DNA from: Poecilobothrus nobilitatus
Lineage: Eukaryota > Arthropoda > Insecta > Diptera > Dolichopodidae
DNA: 64,000 nt
Reading direction: 5' to 3'
Assembly (NCBI GenBank): GCA_947095535.1
Contig: OX352773.1
Span: 260,485,590-260,549,589 of the forward strand
Below the pieces are notes generated by a model. The model searched no databases and had not been told where the DNA came from. It worked only from the letters and a program-made list of their open reading frames with translations. Of the stretch, positions 1 through 10,972 are shown one piece after another. The translations under genes and the position numbers were made by a program. Position 1 is the stretch's first letter; each line of letters starts with the position of its first letter.

Positions 1-837
1 TGCAGATTATAAAGAATTTATATGCAGATTATAAAGAGTTTTAAGAAATTTTATAATGGTTAACGTACTTAGTGCAAGAATGGATCAAAATTATAAAATT
101 AATTATGTTACCCGACGATCTATTTCTATAATGTAAAGAAAATACCGTTTGCATTTTAATGTTTCAAAATTTTTATTAAAATGGATGAAAACGGCTTACA
201 CTACAAGAGTGACAGAGAACTTTTCTTTGATCGAGTTGTTTCTAAAAATTCATGGTTTTCTTTTCTTAGCCTCCCCATTCTCCAAATTTAACGGCACCGG
301 ATTTCTTTTTGTTGAGCTGTTTTAAGAAACTAGCTTACCTGAATAAATCACAAACAATAAAACAGCTTAAGTTAAATATTTTTGAAAAAATATCAAATTT
401 GGAGGCAGAAATGTTGCGTGCTATTACGCAAAATGCGTTAGAAAAAACCATTACGTGTCAACGAGAAAATGCAAGTCATGCATTGCAATGTAAAACAAAA
501 TCAATTAATATATTAAAATTACAAAAGTTATATGTATTTTACATTATTTAGTCTGTTCAAATTCGACCACTCGGTATTTTTTGTATTGATCTTTTTTAAG
601 GAAGATAAAAAGATTTGATTAATTATTAAAATTGATTAATGATTAATTATTAACAAAATATTTACACCATATTATAAAAAAGTTCAACAACACTTACATC
701 TTAATTTTTTATTAGCAGCAACAACAACGTCTTCTTTTTTAATATCTTAATTATCTTGTACATGGTTTATTTTAAGGTCACAGACATGTTTTAGTTATTA
801 TAACATTAAATTATTCATAATTTTATTTTTTTTTCAG
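1..837. other. AT-rich stretch, no gene seen
   Basis: No convincing coding exon, RNA gene or known repeat is visible. The one open frame here (309-551, TTG start) has no codon pattern or motif that sets it apart from chance. The stretch ends in a polypyrimidine tract leading into the candidate micro-exon at 838. Confidence 0.5.
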
Positions 838-868
838 GATCTTTGTTAGATGTGAATCAGCCGGTTCA
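838..868 (+). other. Candidate 31-nt micro-exon
   Basis: A T-rich tract ending in TTTTTTTTTCAG is followed by 31 nt and then a consensus donor GTAAGTAT. Two of the three frames are open, reading IFVRCESAGS or SLLDVNQPVQ. The combination of strong acceptor, short body and near-perfect donor is what an internal micro-exon looks like. No neighbouring exon of the same gene could be identified, and chance splice signals are common in AT-rich DNA, so this is weak. Confidence 0.2.
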
Positions 869-1153
869 GTAAGTATATTTTTATATTATACGATTACTTA
901 GCATGCAAAAAATTTATTTTTTTTTGTCGTTTCTAAACCGATCAACTTAAAATCAAACAAAGTACTGATTATTAAAAACAGCAATAGGATTTTTGTTGTT
1001 AAAATAAATTTACTCACCATATTTTCTAAAAAAAGTTTTTTTTTAATTTAAGTTTTAAAAAAAAAATTACATCACGGGGAAAACAAAGATTAGATAAATT
1101 GGATATTTTAAATAATTTCTACTTCAATTTATTAATTTAAAGTTTACAAAAAA

Positions 1154-2740
1154 ACGAGGAAGAATACAGTTGACTTTGTCAACTCTTAGATACCCGTACG
1201 AACCGTTAGTATGTTCACAGCCTGTCACTCTGCTTACAATATTATTTTTTTAATATTTTAGTATTTTAAAATAATTTGGGTGAATTTTATAATTTCTAGA
1301 ACTATGGGTTGTACATATATTCAAACTATATGTTTATATGTACATTCTTCAAAAGCAGATTCTAACCTTCCACATAACGATTATCAATCCAAAACTTTTT
1401 CAAATATTCTATAGTACCATTTAATACTAAGCGGTAAATGTATATTAAATTTACTAAGTACAAAACAGTAAATATAATTTTAAATATTATATTATATTAT
1501 ATTTAAATATTCCATTGACAGAATAATTTCTTATAAGTACAATAAAATACATATGTGTATGTAAATACGGCGTTATATAATATACATCTATACTCTTATC
1601 ATTCATTCACTAGTGACATATACGATATGTAAATAAACATTATATTATATAAGTATGTATGTATATCAATATCATATAAATAAAAATTCTTCAAGCAACC
1701 GTTATGTTGTATATTTATTTACATTTTTATGTACTGCGCATTATATCCTCAACAATTTCAAATTATCGAGTAAAACAAAATGGAAAAAATTCGTTTTAAA
1801 GAAATTTGTTAGAAAATTTGAAAAAATCAAGTAACACTTTCGTCAATTATAAAGTAACCCTATATTATTAAAAAAAGTTGTTAACAGAAATAAAAATATA
1901 ATGTTGGAGCTTTAATTTTTGTGTATTACTTCAAAAAAATTTTAACAGGTGTTCAAGTTACAGGTGTTTAAAAATAGGAAATTTTCAGTTTTTGACCCCT
2001 TACAGCTCCTAAACGGGGGGTGACACAAAAAAAATTTCTGAAATGACTCATACTAATTTTCAAAGATCTAACTTCTGTCAAAATTTCAAGTTTCCAACTT
2101 TAACCGTTTAGAAGATGGAAGGGTTAAAGAATTTTGCAAAATTTGAGTTTCGCATAACGGTAAATTAAGACACCGCATGCCAAAAATATATATTTATTGT
2201 ATATATACTTTTAAAGCTAATGAAAGTAGTAATCGTTTGGCGTTTTCAAAATGAATATATACCTTATACAACTTGTGCTATAACAATTTAAATATAGAGC
2301 TTTTTTGAACCTTTGGGGAGCTGTAGCTCCGTAACGGGTGGGGCTACAAAAAAAAGTTATTAAAAATAAAATTAATATTTTTGTGAGATCTATCAGTAGT
2401 TAAAATTTCATAGCTCTATTGCAAAAAAAATGTGGAGATCTAAAAGTTAGGTGTTCGAGAGCTACCCTAAGGCTTGCTCCAAACTCAACCAAAAAAAATA
2501 GGGAACCTACAAATTACTCCAAAAATATTTTGTGTAAATTTCAAGATTCTAGCTTTCTTAGTTTTTGAGTTAGCGTGCTGACGGACGGACGGACGGACGG
2601 ACGGACGGACATGGCTCAAAAGTCTTAGAATTTTTTTCTGATCCGATCCATACCTTTGAAGGTATATCTAGCTCGCTTATTTCGAGGTGTTACAAACGGA
2701 GGAGTAATTTTATTATACCCGATCCTATCGTACGGGTATA
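1154..2740 (+). repeat. Dispersed repeat A, copy 1 (full length)
   Basis: About 1.6-kb non-coding repeat. It starts with an A-run and ACGAGGAAGAATACAG, then a small hairpin (AGTTGAC-TTT-GTCAACT, 1168-1184) and ATACCCGTACGA (1190-1201). It ends with the inverse, TCGTACGGGTAT (2728-2739). Near the right end lies a (GACG)n run followed by ATGGCTCAAAAG. Near-identical or partial copies lie at 9131-10531, 29400-30960 and 37577-38640. No reading frame is conserved among copies. It is probably a non-autonomous mobile element; the mobilising enzyme is unknown. Confidence 0.8.
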
Positions 2741-2763
2741 AAAACCAAATGACATTAAATTAC

Positions 2764-3335
2764 AATTAAAATGATTCAAGAGAGAATAAAAAGAAAAGTA
2801 AAAGTTTTTAAAGGCTCACATTTTCAAAAAGAGAATAAAAAATTTTGTGGAATTGTGAATTTTATTGCAACCCAATTTGTTTTCTTTAATTTTTATGTCA
2901 TACTTACAATAAATTTTGAACAATGGTTGAAGTTACAGCTGATGTCTAAAAATAGCAAATTTTAATTTTTTGACACTGAATAGCTCCAAAAGAGGGGGAT
3001 ACAAAAACTTTTTGTTGTGCTTTTCTAAAAGATTTTTCAGATAAAACTAAAAGTGTTCCGAATTCCCTACTCCGCAAAATTTTGTTTTCACATAACGGTA
3101 AATTCAAATACAAGTAGTTTTTCTGAGATATAGACATTTAAAAATAGGAATATTTTAAACTTTGAGAGGTTCAGTCCCCTAATAGGTACAGCTACATAAG
3201 AAAGATTTTTTATTAAATTATTAAATTATTACCGTGTAGAAAATTTGTAAACGGATGGCCGGACGCATAAACAGACGGACAGAGTGAAACTATTAAGCAA
3301 TTTTTTGAATTTTTTTTTTTTGATAAAAACTAACG
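2764..3335 (+). repeat. Dispersed repeat E, copy 1 (degraded)
   Basis: Shares with 6855-7745, 19160-19859/31879-32265 and 38890-39365 the blocks 'CACATAACGGTAAAT', 'TAGGGCTTTTTC..TTTGAGGGGCTGTAGCTCCGTA' and the end 'GACGGACAGAGTGAAACTA'. It lies directly after repeat A copy 1 and resembles its middle, so E may be a diverged relative of A. No coding frame. Confidence 0.6.
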
Positions 3336-3576
3336 AAAGTTTTATGTTTATTAGAATTAAATTATATTTTAGCAACAGTGACCTTGAATATATCTTCTGA
3401 ATTCAAAATAAAATGTGTACGAATAATCCTTTGGATTTAGAAAATGAAAAATAATAAAAACAAAATTAATTTTAATAACATATTCATATTATCTTATTAA
3501 TTTATATCTTTTAGTTTTTTTTCTAAATAATTTAAGCTAAAAAGTTGTAAATCGATATTATCGATATTATCAGCTA

Positions 3577-4027
3577 TTAACGCGTATCGTCAGCATATCT
3601 TATATTATTTAAGAAAGTGCCATTCACTTTTATGCCTCCTTCCACATTAGCTAGTGCCTCCACGAAAATAGTTTCCGCATATAATTTGAAGAGCATTGGT
3701 GACAAAATACAGCCCTGACGTACCCCCCTTTGAATTGCAATGCTATCCGTTAAGCCATTCTGAGTTTTTACGTTAGCTGTTTGATTCCAATACAGATTTC
3801 TGATACAGTTTATAGTTTTTTCTTCGATATCTAATGTACTTAAGATTTTTATCAATTTTTCATGCTGCACCCTATCGAAAGCTTTTTCGTAGTCAAGGAA
3901 ACAGAGAAAAACATCCTTCTGAACATCTCTGCAGTTTTGTACCAATATATTTACTCCAAAAAGAGCTTCTTTCGTGCCTGTGCCTTGTTTGAACCCGAAC
4001 TGCGTTTTTCCCATATGTGCTTTAAAC
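3577..4027 (-). pseudogene. Non-LTR reverse transcriptase fragment
   Basis: About 150 codons, reading GKTQFGFKQGTGTKEALF, then the palm motif FLDYEKAFDRVQHEKL, then GVRQGCILSP, and stopping just after RYADDT, the catalytic YADD box. These are RT motifs of LINE-type retrotransposons. Both ends are missing: there is no endonuclease domain, thumb, 3' UTR or poly(A). The frame stops immediately after YADD, so it is a dead fragment. Its motif wording differs from the intact LINE at 55.5 kb, so it comes from another family. Confidence 0.85.
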
Positions 4028-4129
4028 TTTTTCCCATATGTGTAAACTTTAACTTTGTGTAATATATAGTACAAATCGAAAACGAATGGTTAACGAATCC
4101 TAACACATAGTAATAAAGCAAACTCCTTT

Positions 4130-4269
4130 GGTAAGGAACTATGTTTTTGGTAAATTTGACTTCAATCTATGGAACGGTAAATATAGAACAACGAAGTCAT
4201 TTCTTGGTTGTCATATATTTACCGTTCCATCGATTGAAGTCAAATTTGGCAAAAACAAAGTTCCTTACC
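4130..4269. repeat. 140-bp fold-back (hairpin) element
   Basis: The left arm begins GGTAAGGAACTATGTTTTTG and the right arm is its complement, ending CAAAGTTCCTTACC. Arms of about 55 bp (a few mismatches) share GACTTCAAT and GGAACGGTAAATATA. The centre is itself partly symmetric (ACAAC...GTTGT). This is a near-complete palindrome, as in a fold-back or short MITE. No obvious target duplication was seen. Confidence 0.8.
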
Positions 4270-4329
4270 AAAACTCAAAGAAAAAGTTTAACAGGCTCTA
4301 CTGCTTTGCTTTGATTTGTCGCTTTTGAG

Positions 4330-5649
4330 GTATTTTTTGAGTCACTGATCTGACCGTTATAGTAATAAATGCCTTAATTCCATCGGATCTGACTGCTGTA
4401 AAAGTGTCGCTCGTAATAAACACATAAATAAATTGTTGCTGTATTTCTATTCTCTTAAGAGTATACTATTATTATATTCTCTTTTATTTATTTAGCCAGC
4501 CATTAGTCAATTTAAATTCAGCAATACCGCAATAAAGAAAAAATAAAAAATATTTAATATTTTTTTTTTATACAAATTCTGTTAAATAAATTTTGATACG
4601 GATATTTTTTCCACTAATCAAGACAAAATTAATTCTTCGTCTGATACAAGATAACCTTTTAATAATTTTAGATTGTTTTTTTTTTTTATTTTAATGGATC
4701 AAAAAAATTTTAAATTTGACATTGACAAATAGAATATTTTTACTACAACTACATTCAAAATAAAGCAATTAATGGAATGTAAATATTTAAATTAATTTTT
4801 TTGTTATGAATAAATAAATTGTGACTAACGAAAAGAAGAAAGTGAAATGAAGGATAGTAAAATTTATCATTTCCATTATCAAGGAAATGGAGGGGAGCAA
4901 ACGCAACTCCTCTTCAAAATCTTCTCTTACTATATTACTATATTACATATATCTGAACAAGAAATCTAAAGTTCAAAGCGCAAGTAAACTAATTAAAGTA
5001 ACTAAACTAAAGTACAAAGAATGTTGTAATCAAAGGTTAATATACTCTTTTAATCTTTATGTATTATAAATATAAAAATATAGATTGTTTTGAAAATAAA
5101 TGAAATGATAATCAGTTTTTATTCTTTTTCGATGTGCGTATATATAAACAAACAAATTTATATAAAATAATTTTGAAAAGTTTTGGATTTCAACTGCTTA
5201 CAGAGTGTCTATTGTAACATTTTTCAAGTTTTACAATGGAAAGGATAGGACTTTCATTTATGTTTTATATTTATTATCTAACACAGCTATCAGAGGACTC
5301 AATTCTCAAGTTTTTATACTAGTTATATAATTTTCTTTGAAATATCAGTCATTGTAGACTGTATAGCATATACTATAATCTTCTAACATTTTCTGATGAG
5401 TTTATACTATTTCATATATCACATGTCAAGCTACATTTTAAATTTTAAAAATTTATGGATTCTTTATTAAAAATACAATCAGATCTATAATAAAATATCT
5501 TAGGATTTATAATATTATTATATAATTACATACGCATAATAAATTACGTATAGAAACATTCTGAAATAAAAAAAAAATAAATACTTTTACATTTTATAAG
5601 TATTTGAATATTAGTCAAGATAAATCAAAATCAATATATTTAATTAAAA
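4330..5649. other. AT-rich intergenic stretch, nothing recognised
   Basis: A+T-rich sequence with long T and A runs. The short open frame at 4887-5069 has no motif or splice context that supports a gene. Confidence 0.5.
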
Positions 5650-6325
5650 ACAAGGAAGAATGCAGTAGAGTAGACTGTGTCAACTTTGGGATACTCGTAT
5701 GAATGTATAATGTATCCTGTTTCTATAAAACTTGATCATCTTTTAAAAAATTTCAGATGTTTTAGTACCGGCTTTAACTACCGAGATATTTTTACGGGTG
5801 AAGTTGTATTTCAGCTACCCGAATCTATTGCACCAGCACAACCAAATTTTACAGAAGTTGTTAGCATGTACTTGGACAGCATTTTATAAAATTTCAGATA
5901 CCTATCCCTCCAATAGACTCGGAATTATTTTCATTTAAAAAGAGAATGGCAGCTAAGCTACCCGAAGTTGTTACAGCAGCATAACCAAAATTTATAGATA
6001 TTGTTGGTCTATAATTCGACACCAATTGGAAAATTGCAGATTCCTCTAGCTTCAATAGATACTAAATTATTTCCATATAAAGAAAGAAGTTTTATGGCAT
6101 CTACTCGAGCCTGTTCCACTAGCACCACCAAATTTTATAGAAGTTGTTGCAAAAAAAAGAAAAATTCAATTCTGATCTTTTTTTGATCCATACTTTTCCG
6201 ATCCATACTTTTTGATCCCTACTTTTCTGATCCATATTTTTGATACTATATTTAGCTCGACACTTTTAAGGTGTCCCAAACATAATGCCAAATTTATTAT
6301 GCCCTTGAACATAGTTCATACTGGT
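5650..6325 (+). repeat. Dispersed repeat B, copy 1 (short, degraded)
   Basis: It begins AAGGAAGAATGCAGTAGAGTAG and then GGATACTCGTATGAATG, and ends CCCTTGAACATAGTTCATAC. Inside are units reading 'CAACCAAATTTTACAGAAGTTGTT' and 'GATCCATACTTTT'. These match the longer B copy at 23360-25277. The short open frames within are by-products of the repeat units. Confidence 0.65.
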
Positions 6326-6854
6326 AGAATTATTGTTTTCTAACAAATGATTCATATATTTTTATTTTTTCATCTCTGTTTTGGAGATTATTAATAATAA
6401 AATTATTAATTAAGTAAAAATGGAAAAAACTTTAAATTGTGGTTAAATTTACATTTTTATAGTTATAGTTATTTTTGTTTTCAAATCGATTTTTTTCTTT
6501 GATTTTATTTTGTGTTTAATAAATGGTAAAAAAAATACCTTTTTTTTAATAAATTACAATAATTCCAGGTATAACCAACAGGTTTCCCAAATGTGTTATA
6601 GTTAGGAAACTCCAATTAATCACATTAATGTTGTTGATACGGTTGGTTTGTAAATAAGTATAAAGATATCATATTATTATAAAATAAAAATAAGGAAGAT
6701 ATCGTAAAAGATTCTTTATTAGTATATTTTAAAAATTTTGAATATCAATTTCAATCTATTCATCAGTCTATACGTCTGTCTACAAAATTTCTACACGGTT
6801 TAAGATGGAATGGAATTGTAATCATAGATAGGTTTTATTAAAATACAAGACAGA
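6326..6854. other. AT-rich stretch, nothing recognised
   Basis: No exon, RNA gene or named repeat was seen. It is A/T-homopolymer-rich and separates a B and an E repeat remnant. Confidence 0.45.
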
Positions 6855-7745
6855 ATGTAACCGAACGGTTTTTAAAGGAGCATATTGACAATGCAAACTG
6901 TTTAGAATTGTGACTTGAAAAATTATAAAGTTGAAGCTTTAATTTTTACGTTTTATTTTGAAAAAATTTGTACAGGTAAGGCCTAAGTTACCGGTGTTTA
7001 AATATAAGAAAATTTCATTTTTTGAACCCTAATACTTAAACAGAGGGTGGTATAAAAAAACATTTCTAATTCTAAAATTTTTTTCTTAACTCAAACAAGT
7101 TTCTATCTAAAAGCGTGTTATGAATGAAGAAAAATCATGCAAAATTTTGTTTTCACATAACGGTAAACTTAAATACTAAATTTAAAAAACATGTATAATT
7201 TTGATATTAATTTATAAAGATAAAAAAAATCCTGTCGAATGACATTTTTAAATTTAAGATATATGCGTTTAAAAATAGGGCTTTTTCAAGATTTGAGGGG
7301 CTGTAGCTTCGTACTGGATTGGGAAATTTGTTCATTCAAAATTGTTTATGAGAATTTAAAAGAGAATTTTTTATGAGATCTATCCATGATGGTTAACATT
7401 TTTTTTCCTATCTTTAATGGTGTAGAAGTTTTGTAAGCAAACGGACAGAGGGACGAACGGACAAAGTGAAACTAATAGGCACATTTTTTTCAAATTCTTT
7501 TTAGAAATGTGTCAAAAATGTGAAAATATGACTTTTTTGTAATTTTGCGGAGATGTAAGTCCGGTACCCTATATAACTAAGAAAAACCGTTAACACACGT
7601 AAAAATATATGACTGAAGCTTTAATTTTTATGTCTTGTCGAAGAAGAATTTATACAGGTATATAAAAATACTAAAATTTTCGATTTCTGAGCCCTAATAG
7701 CTCTAAAAAATGGGGTGGTACAAAAAAATTTGCGTTTTTAAGAAC
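6855..7745 (+). repeat. Dispersed repeat E, copies 2a and 2b
   Basis: The first part (to about 7500) carries the E blocks TTCACATAACGGTAAAC, TAGGGCTTTTTCA and the end GGACAAAGTGAAACTAATAGG. The second part (7500-7745) starts again with CTATATAACTAAGAAAAACCGTTAACACACG and is a partial copy. This second part keeps the uninterrupted version of the site where the 12-kb transposon entered the E copy at 19859. Confidence 0.55.
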
Positions 7746-9130
7746 TTATTTTATTTTACATATTGCCTTGTTATTTATTTTGCTATTTCACAAAAATCTT
7801 AAGAGTTTTCGTAGATCATATAGAGTGCATTAATTCAATTTTACAACATATAGATATATATTTAAAATAAAAATTATTAAAATAATATGCAGTGCTATCA
7901 CATAACATTATATAATTAAGTATAAAAAAAATTATAGGTAAAATAGAAAAACATTTTACAAAAAAATTTGTTTAAATAAAAATTCAATAGCCATAAATAG
8001 AAAAATTTAAATTATTAATATTCAAAAAGATAAATTCGAAATCCTCAGGTTTTTAATATCGTAAAATCAATATATGGATTTTTAAGATTCATTTTTAATT
8101 TTGAGTTACACATATATTTATTATCTTTTATTATTGGATTGTTTATTATATGATAAAGATGCTGTATATGAAGTATAGGTTCTACACCTGTGTGAAGTAT
8201 AGGTTATACACCTTGTAAATTGTGTCCAGTAAAGTATCTTAGATGATTGACTACTCTGGTGTTATGATTATGGACATAATTTTTTTTCTATTGTACTCTT
8301 TAAATGTGAATTTTGACTTATTTTCTTAAAGTATTTCAGTTTTAAAATATTGTATTACACTATGGATTGTAGCATTTGATATTCTAATAATCAAGAACAT
8401 AAAAAATATACCTTTATTTTAAATATTTGCGCAAAGTATTTAAATTTTTTCCAAAGTGTTTCCCTATACGTCAATATCGAAATATGTACATATATTATTT
8501 TACTGTATATAATACTTTATATTATTATTATGATATTGTTACAGCTTGAGAGGAACTCTGGTGTGAATTATTCTAAATATTGTCCTTCGTGTTTTGATTC
8601 TAAGTTCCTTTATAATTTTATTCTAGTGTAAATTAGCATTAATTACGATATCAAGATATTTCTATTTATTACCTATTCATACTATAGCTGTAATCAACAT
8701 ACCTTTTTTTTTTGGTGTTATTAACTGTGAGTTCATGTATGTATGTACATCTGTTTATGTACTTTTTCCTTACGTCTTTTTTTTATAATTATTTCTATGG
8801 CAATGTAATCTTTATCGGCAATCGGCATACAATATTATAGCTAAATAGTCAGTAATAAAAATACTCTCCTATTTAAATTTAATTTAGAAAAACCACTTAT
8901 GTATAGAAGTTTAACAAAAAGATGCTCCACGGAATCAAATGCATGCGTTAATTGAAAGAAAAGTATCCTAACCTTTTTTTCATTCGATATTAGGTTTAAA
9001 TACATATACGATATAAAATTATAATTTCATACAACATGACAATGGAAAATTATTTATATCAGATTTGACTTCTGATTTTTTATGGTATTCACAATTCACA
9101 ACACCTACTAAAACCAAAAAAAAAAAAAAA
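7746..9130. other. AT-rich intergenic stretch, no gene seen
   Basis: No open frame of note, RNA gene or clear repeat. It has a short local direct repeat (GTGAAGTATAGGTTATACACC, about 8175-8210). Confidence 0.45.
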
Positions 9131-10531
9131 CGAGGAAGAATACAGTTGTCTTTGTCAACTCTGAGATATCCGTAAGAACCGTTACCATGTTCATAGCCTT
9201 CTTAACTTTCCACATAACGATTATCAATCCAAAACTTTTCCAAATATGCTGTAGTACCATTTAATACTAAGCAGCATGTGTATAATAATTTATACTATAC
9301 ATATGTACAATCGAGACTCATATCAATTATCAGGCCATGAAGTGCAGAGAGTAAAAGCATAATAAGGGGCCAGCTTTTAACAAATTTACACGTAGTCTTA
9401 TGGAAAAAAATAAGGGGCCGACTATAAATCTTGAAATAATACAAAAACCATTTACTTTATTCAATTTGGTCCAAAGAGAAAATTAAAGTCGCATCTTTTT
9501 TACATAATTCATTAAAGAAAAATTTTTTAAAATATAATATTTTCATTCATAAATATGCATTTAAAAAATTGTCTTCCTTTAAATTTTTTATTTTAAAAGC
9601 TTCTTAAGATAAATTGCCTTAATATCGTAATAGTATACGTCGAGACTACTTTCATACTTTAAAATTTCGTACACGCTTATATGGCTATATTCGAGACTCA
9701 CATCAATTATTAAATTATTCATACGCGCAATACGTGAGAATCGATTTGAATTCTCTCACAACTACATTCATGTGTTTTCAGTTCTTGGCCTGTTTACTTA
9801 GGTCTTGGTACAATATATCATTCATTCATCAGTGACATATACAATATGTAAATAAACATGAATTATATAAGTATGTATACTGATATCATATAATATAAAT
9901 TCTTCAAACAACCATTATATTTTTTATTTAATTAATGTTTTTTGTACTAACCATCATCCTCAAAAATTTCAAATTATCGAGTAAAAAAGAAAATGCAAAA
10001 AAATCGTTAAAAAAATTTGTTCGTAAAATTTAGAAAAATGTCAATTTTAAGGTAACCTTATATTATTAAGAAAAGTTGTTAATAGAAATAAAAATATAAT
10101 GTTGGAGCTTTAATTTTTGTATATTAATTCAAAAAAATTTGGACAAGTATTCAAGTTACAGGTGTTTAAAAATAATTTTATTTTTAAAGATCTAACTTTT
10201 CTCAAAATTCCAAGTTTCTAACTTAAACAGTTTGGAAGATAGAAATCTTCTAGGAGTCAAGAATTTTGCAAAATTTTGCAAAATTTGAGTTTTCGCATAA
10301 ATTAAGATACCGTGTGGCACAAGTATATATTTATTTGCTAACGCTAATATATTTAACACTAATAAAAGCAGTAATCGTTTGGTTTTTTCAAATTGAAGAT
10401 ATATCTTGTACAACTTGTGTTATAACAATTTAAATATAGAGCTTTTTCGAAGTTTGGGGGGCTAGCTTATTTCGAGGTGTTATAAACGGAGGAGCAATTT
10501 TAATATACCCGATCCTTATCGTACGGGTATA
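9131..10531 (+). repeat. Dispersed repeat A, copy with internal replacement
   Basis: It starts ACGAGGAAGAATACAG and ends GATCCTTATCGTACGGGTAT, matching copy 1. The part with GACG repeats near the right end has been lost. Between about 9310 and 9815 it carries about 500 bp absent from other A copies. That block is edged by two similar direct repeats, CGAGACTCATATCAATTAT (about 9310) and CGAGACTCACATCAATTAT (about 9690), which suggests a secondary insertion or duplication. Confidence 0.7.
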
Positions 10532-10691
10532 AAAACCATTATAGGCTTACAGTCTCACTTGAAATTGTACCTAAGTAAAGTATTTTTATTTACTTATTAT
10601 CATTTTAAGTATATACATATTTAAAATATTTTCATTTTAATTTCCTAGAGTTTGGTTTTGAATCATTAAATTAAATATTTTTTTTTCGAAG

Positions 10692-10972
10692 ATTTGCATC
10701 CAAATCGTGGATTTGTTAAATATTTGTTAAACCGGAAGAGGAAAACTAATGCAGAACTTTACGAACCTTTTTACAGTGACGTGAATCTAGATAAAAAGGT
10801 TAACCTCGTTGAGTTCAAAGGACAGGCAATGACAGAGCATGTGAATTAAAATGTTCCAACAAAGAGAATCTTTGAACCCAAATCTTATGGTGTAAGCAGT
10901 CGGGGAAGATTGAACTTTTGTTGGAATGATGGAATATTAATGTACAACAGGAAGCTTAATTCAGATCTTTAA
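10692..10972 (+). pseudogene. Open frame split by one in-frame stop
   Basis: After an acceptor-like tract (TTTTTTTTTCGAAG) the frame LHPNRGFVKYLLNRKRK... runs 51 codons to TAA (10847-10849). It then continues in the same frame for 40 more codons (NVPTKRIFEPKSYGVSSRGR...) to TAA at 10970. The composition is more protein-like than the surroundings (Arg/Lys-rich first half). It could be a terminal coding exon ending at the first stop, a decayed gene, or a transposon scrap. I do not recognise the protein. Confidence 0.3.

Noticed and set aside
2580..2612. (GACG)n runs as ordinary microsatellites
   Set aside because: They recur at the same place in repeats A, B, C and D, always followed by a related sequence, so they are part of a shared module.
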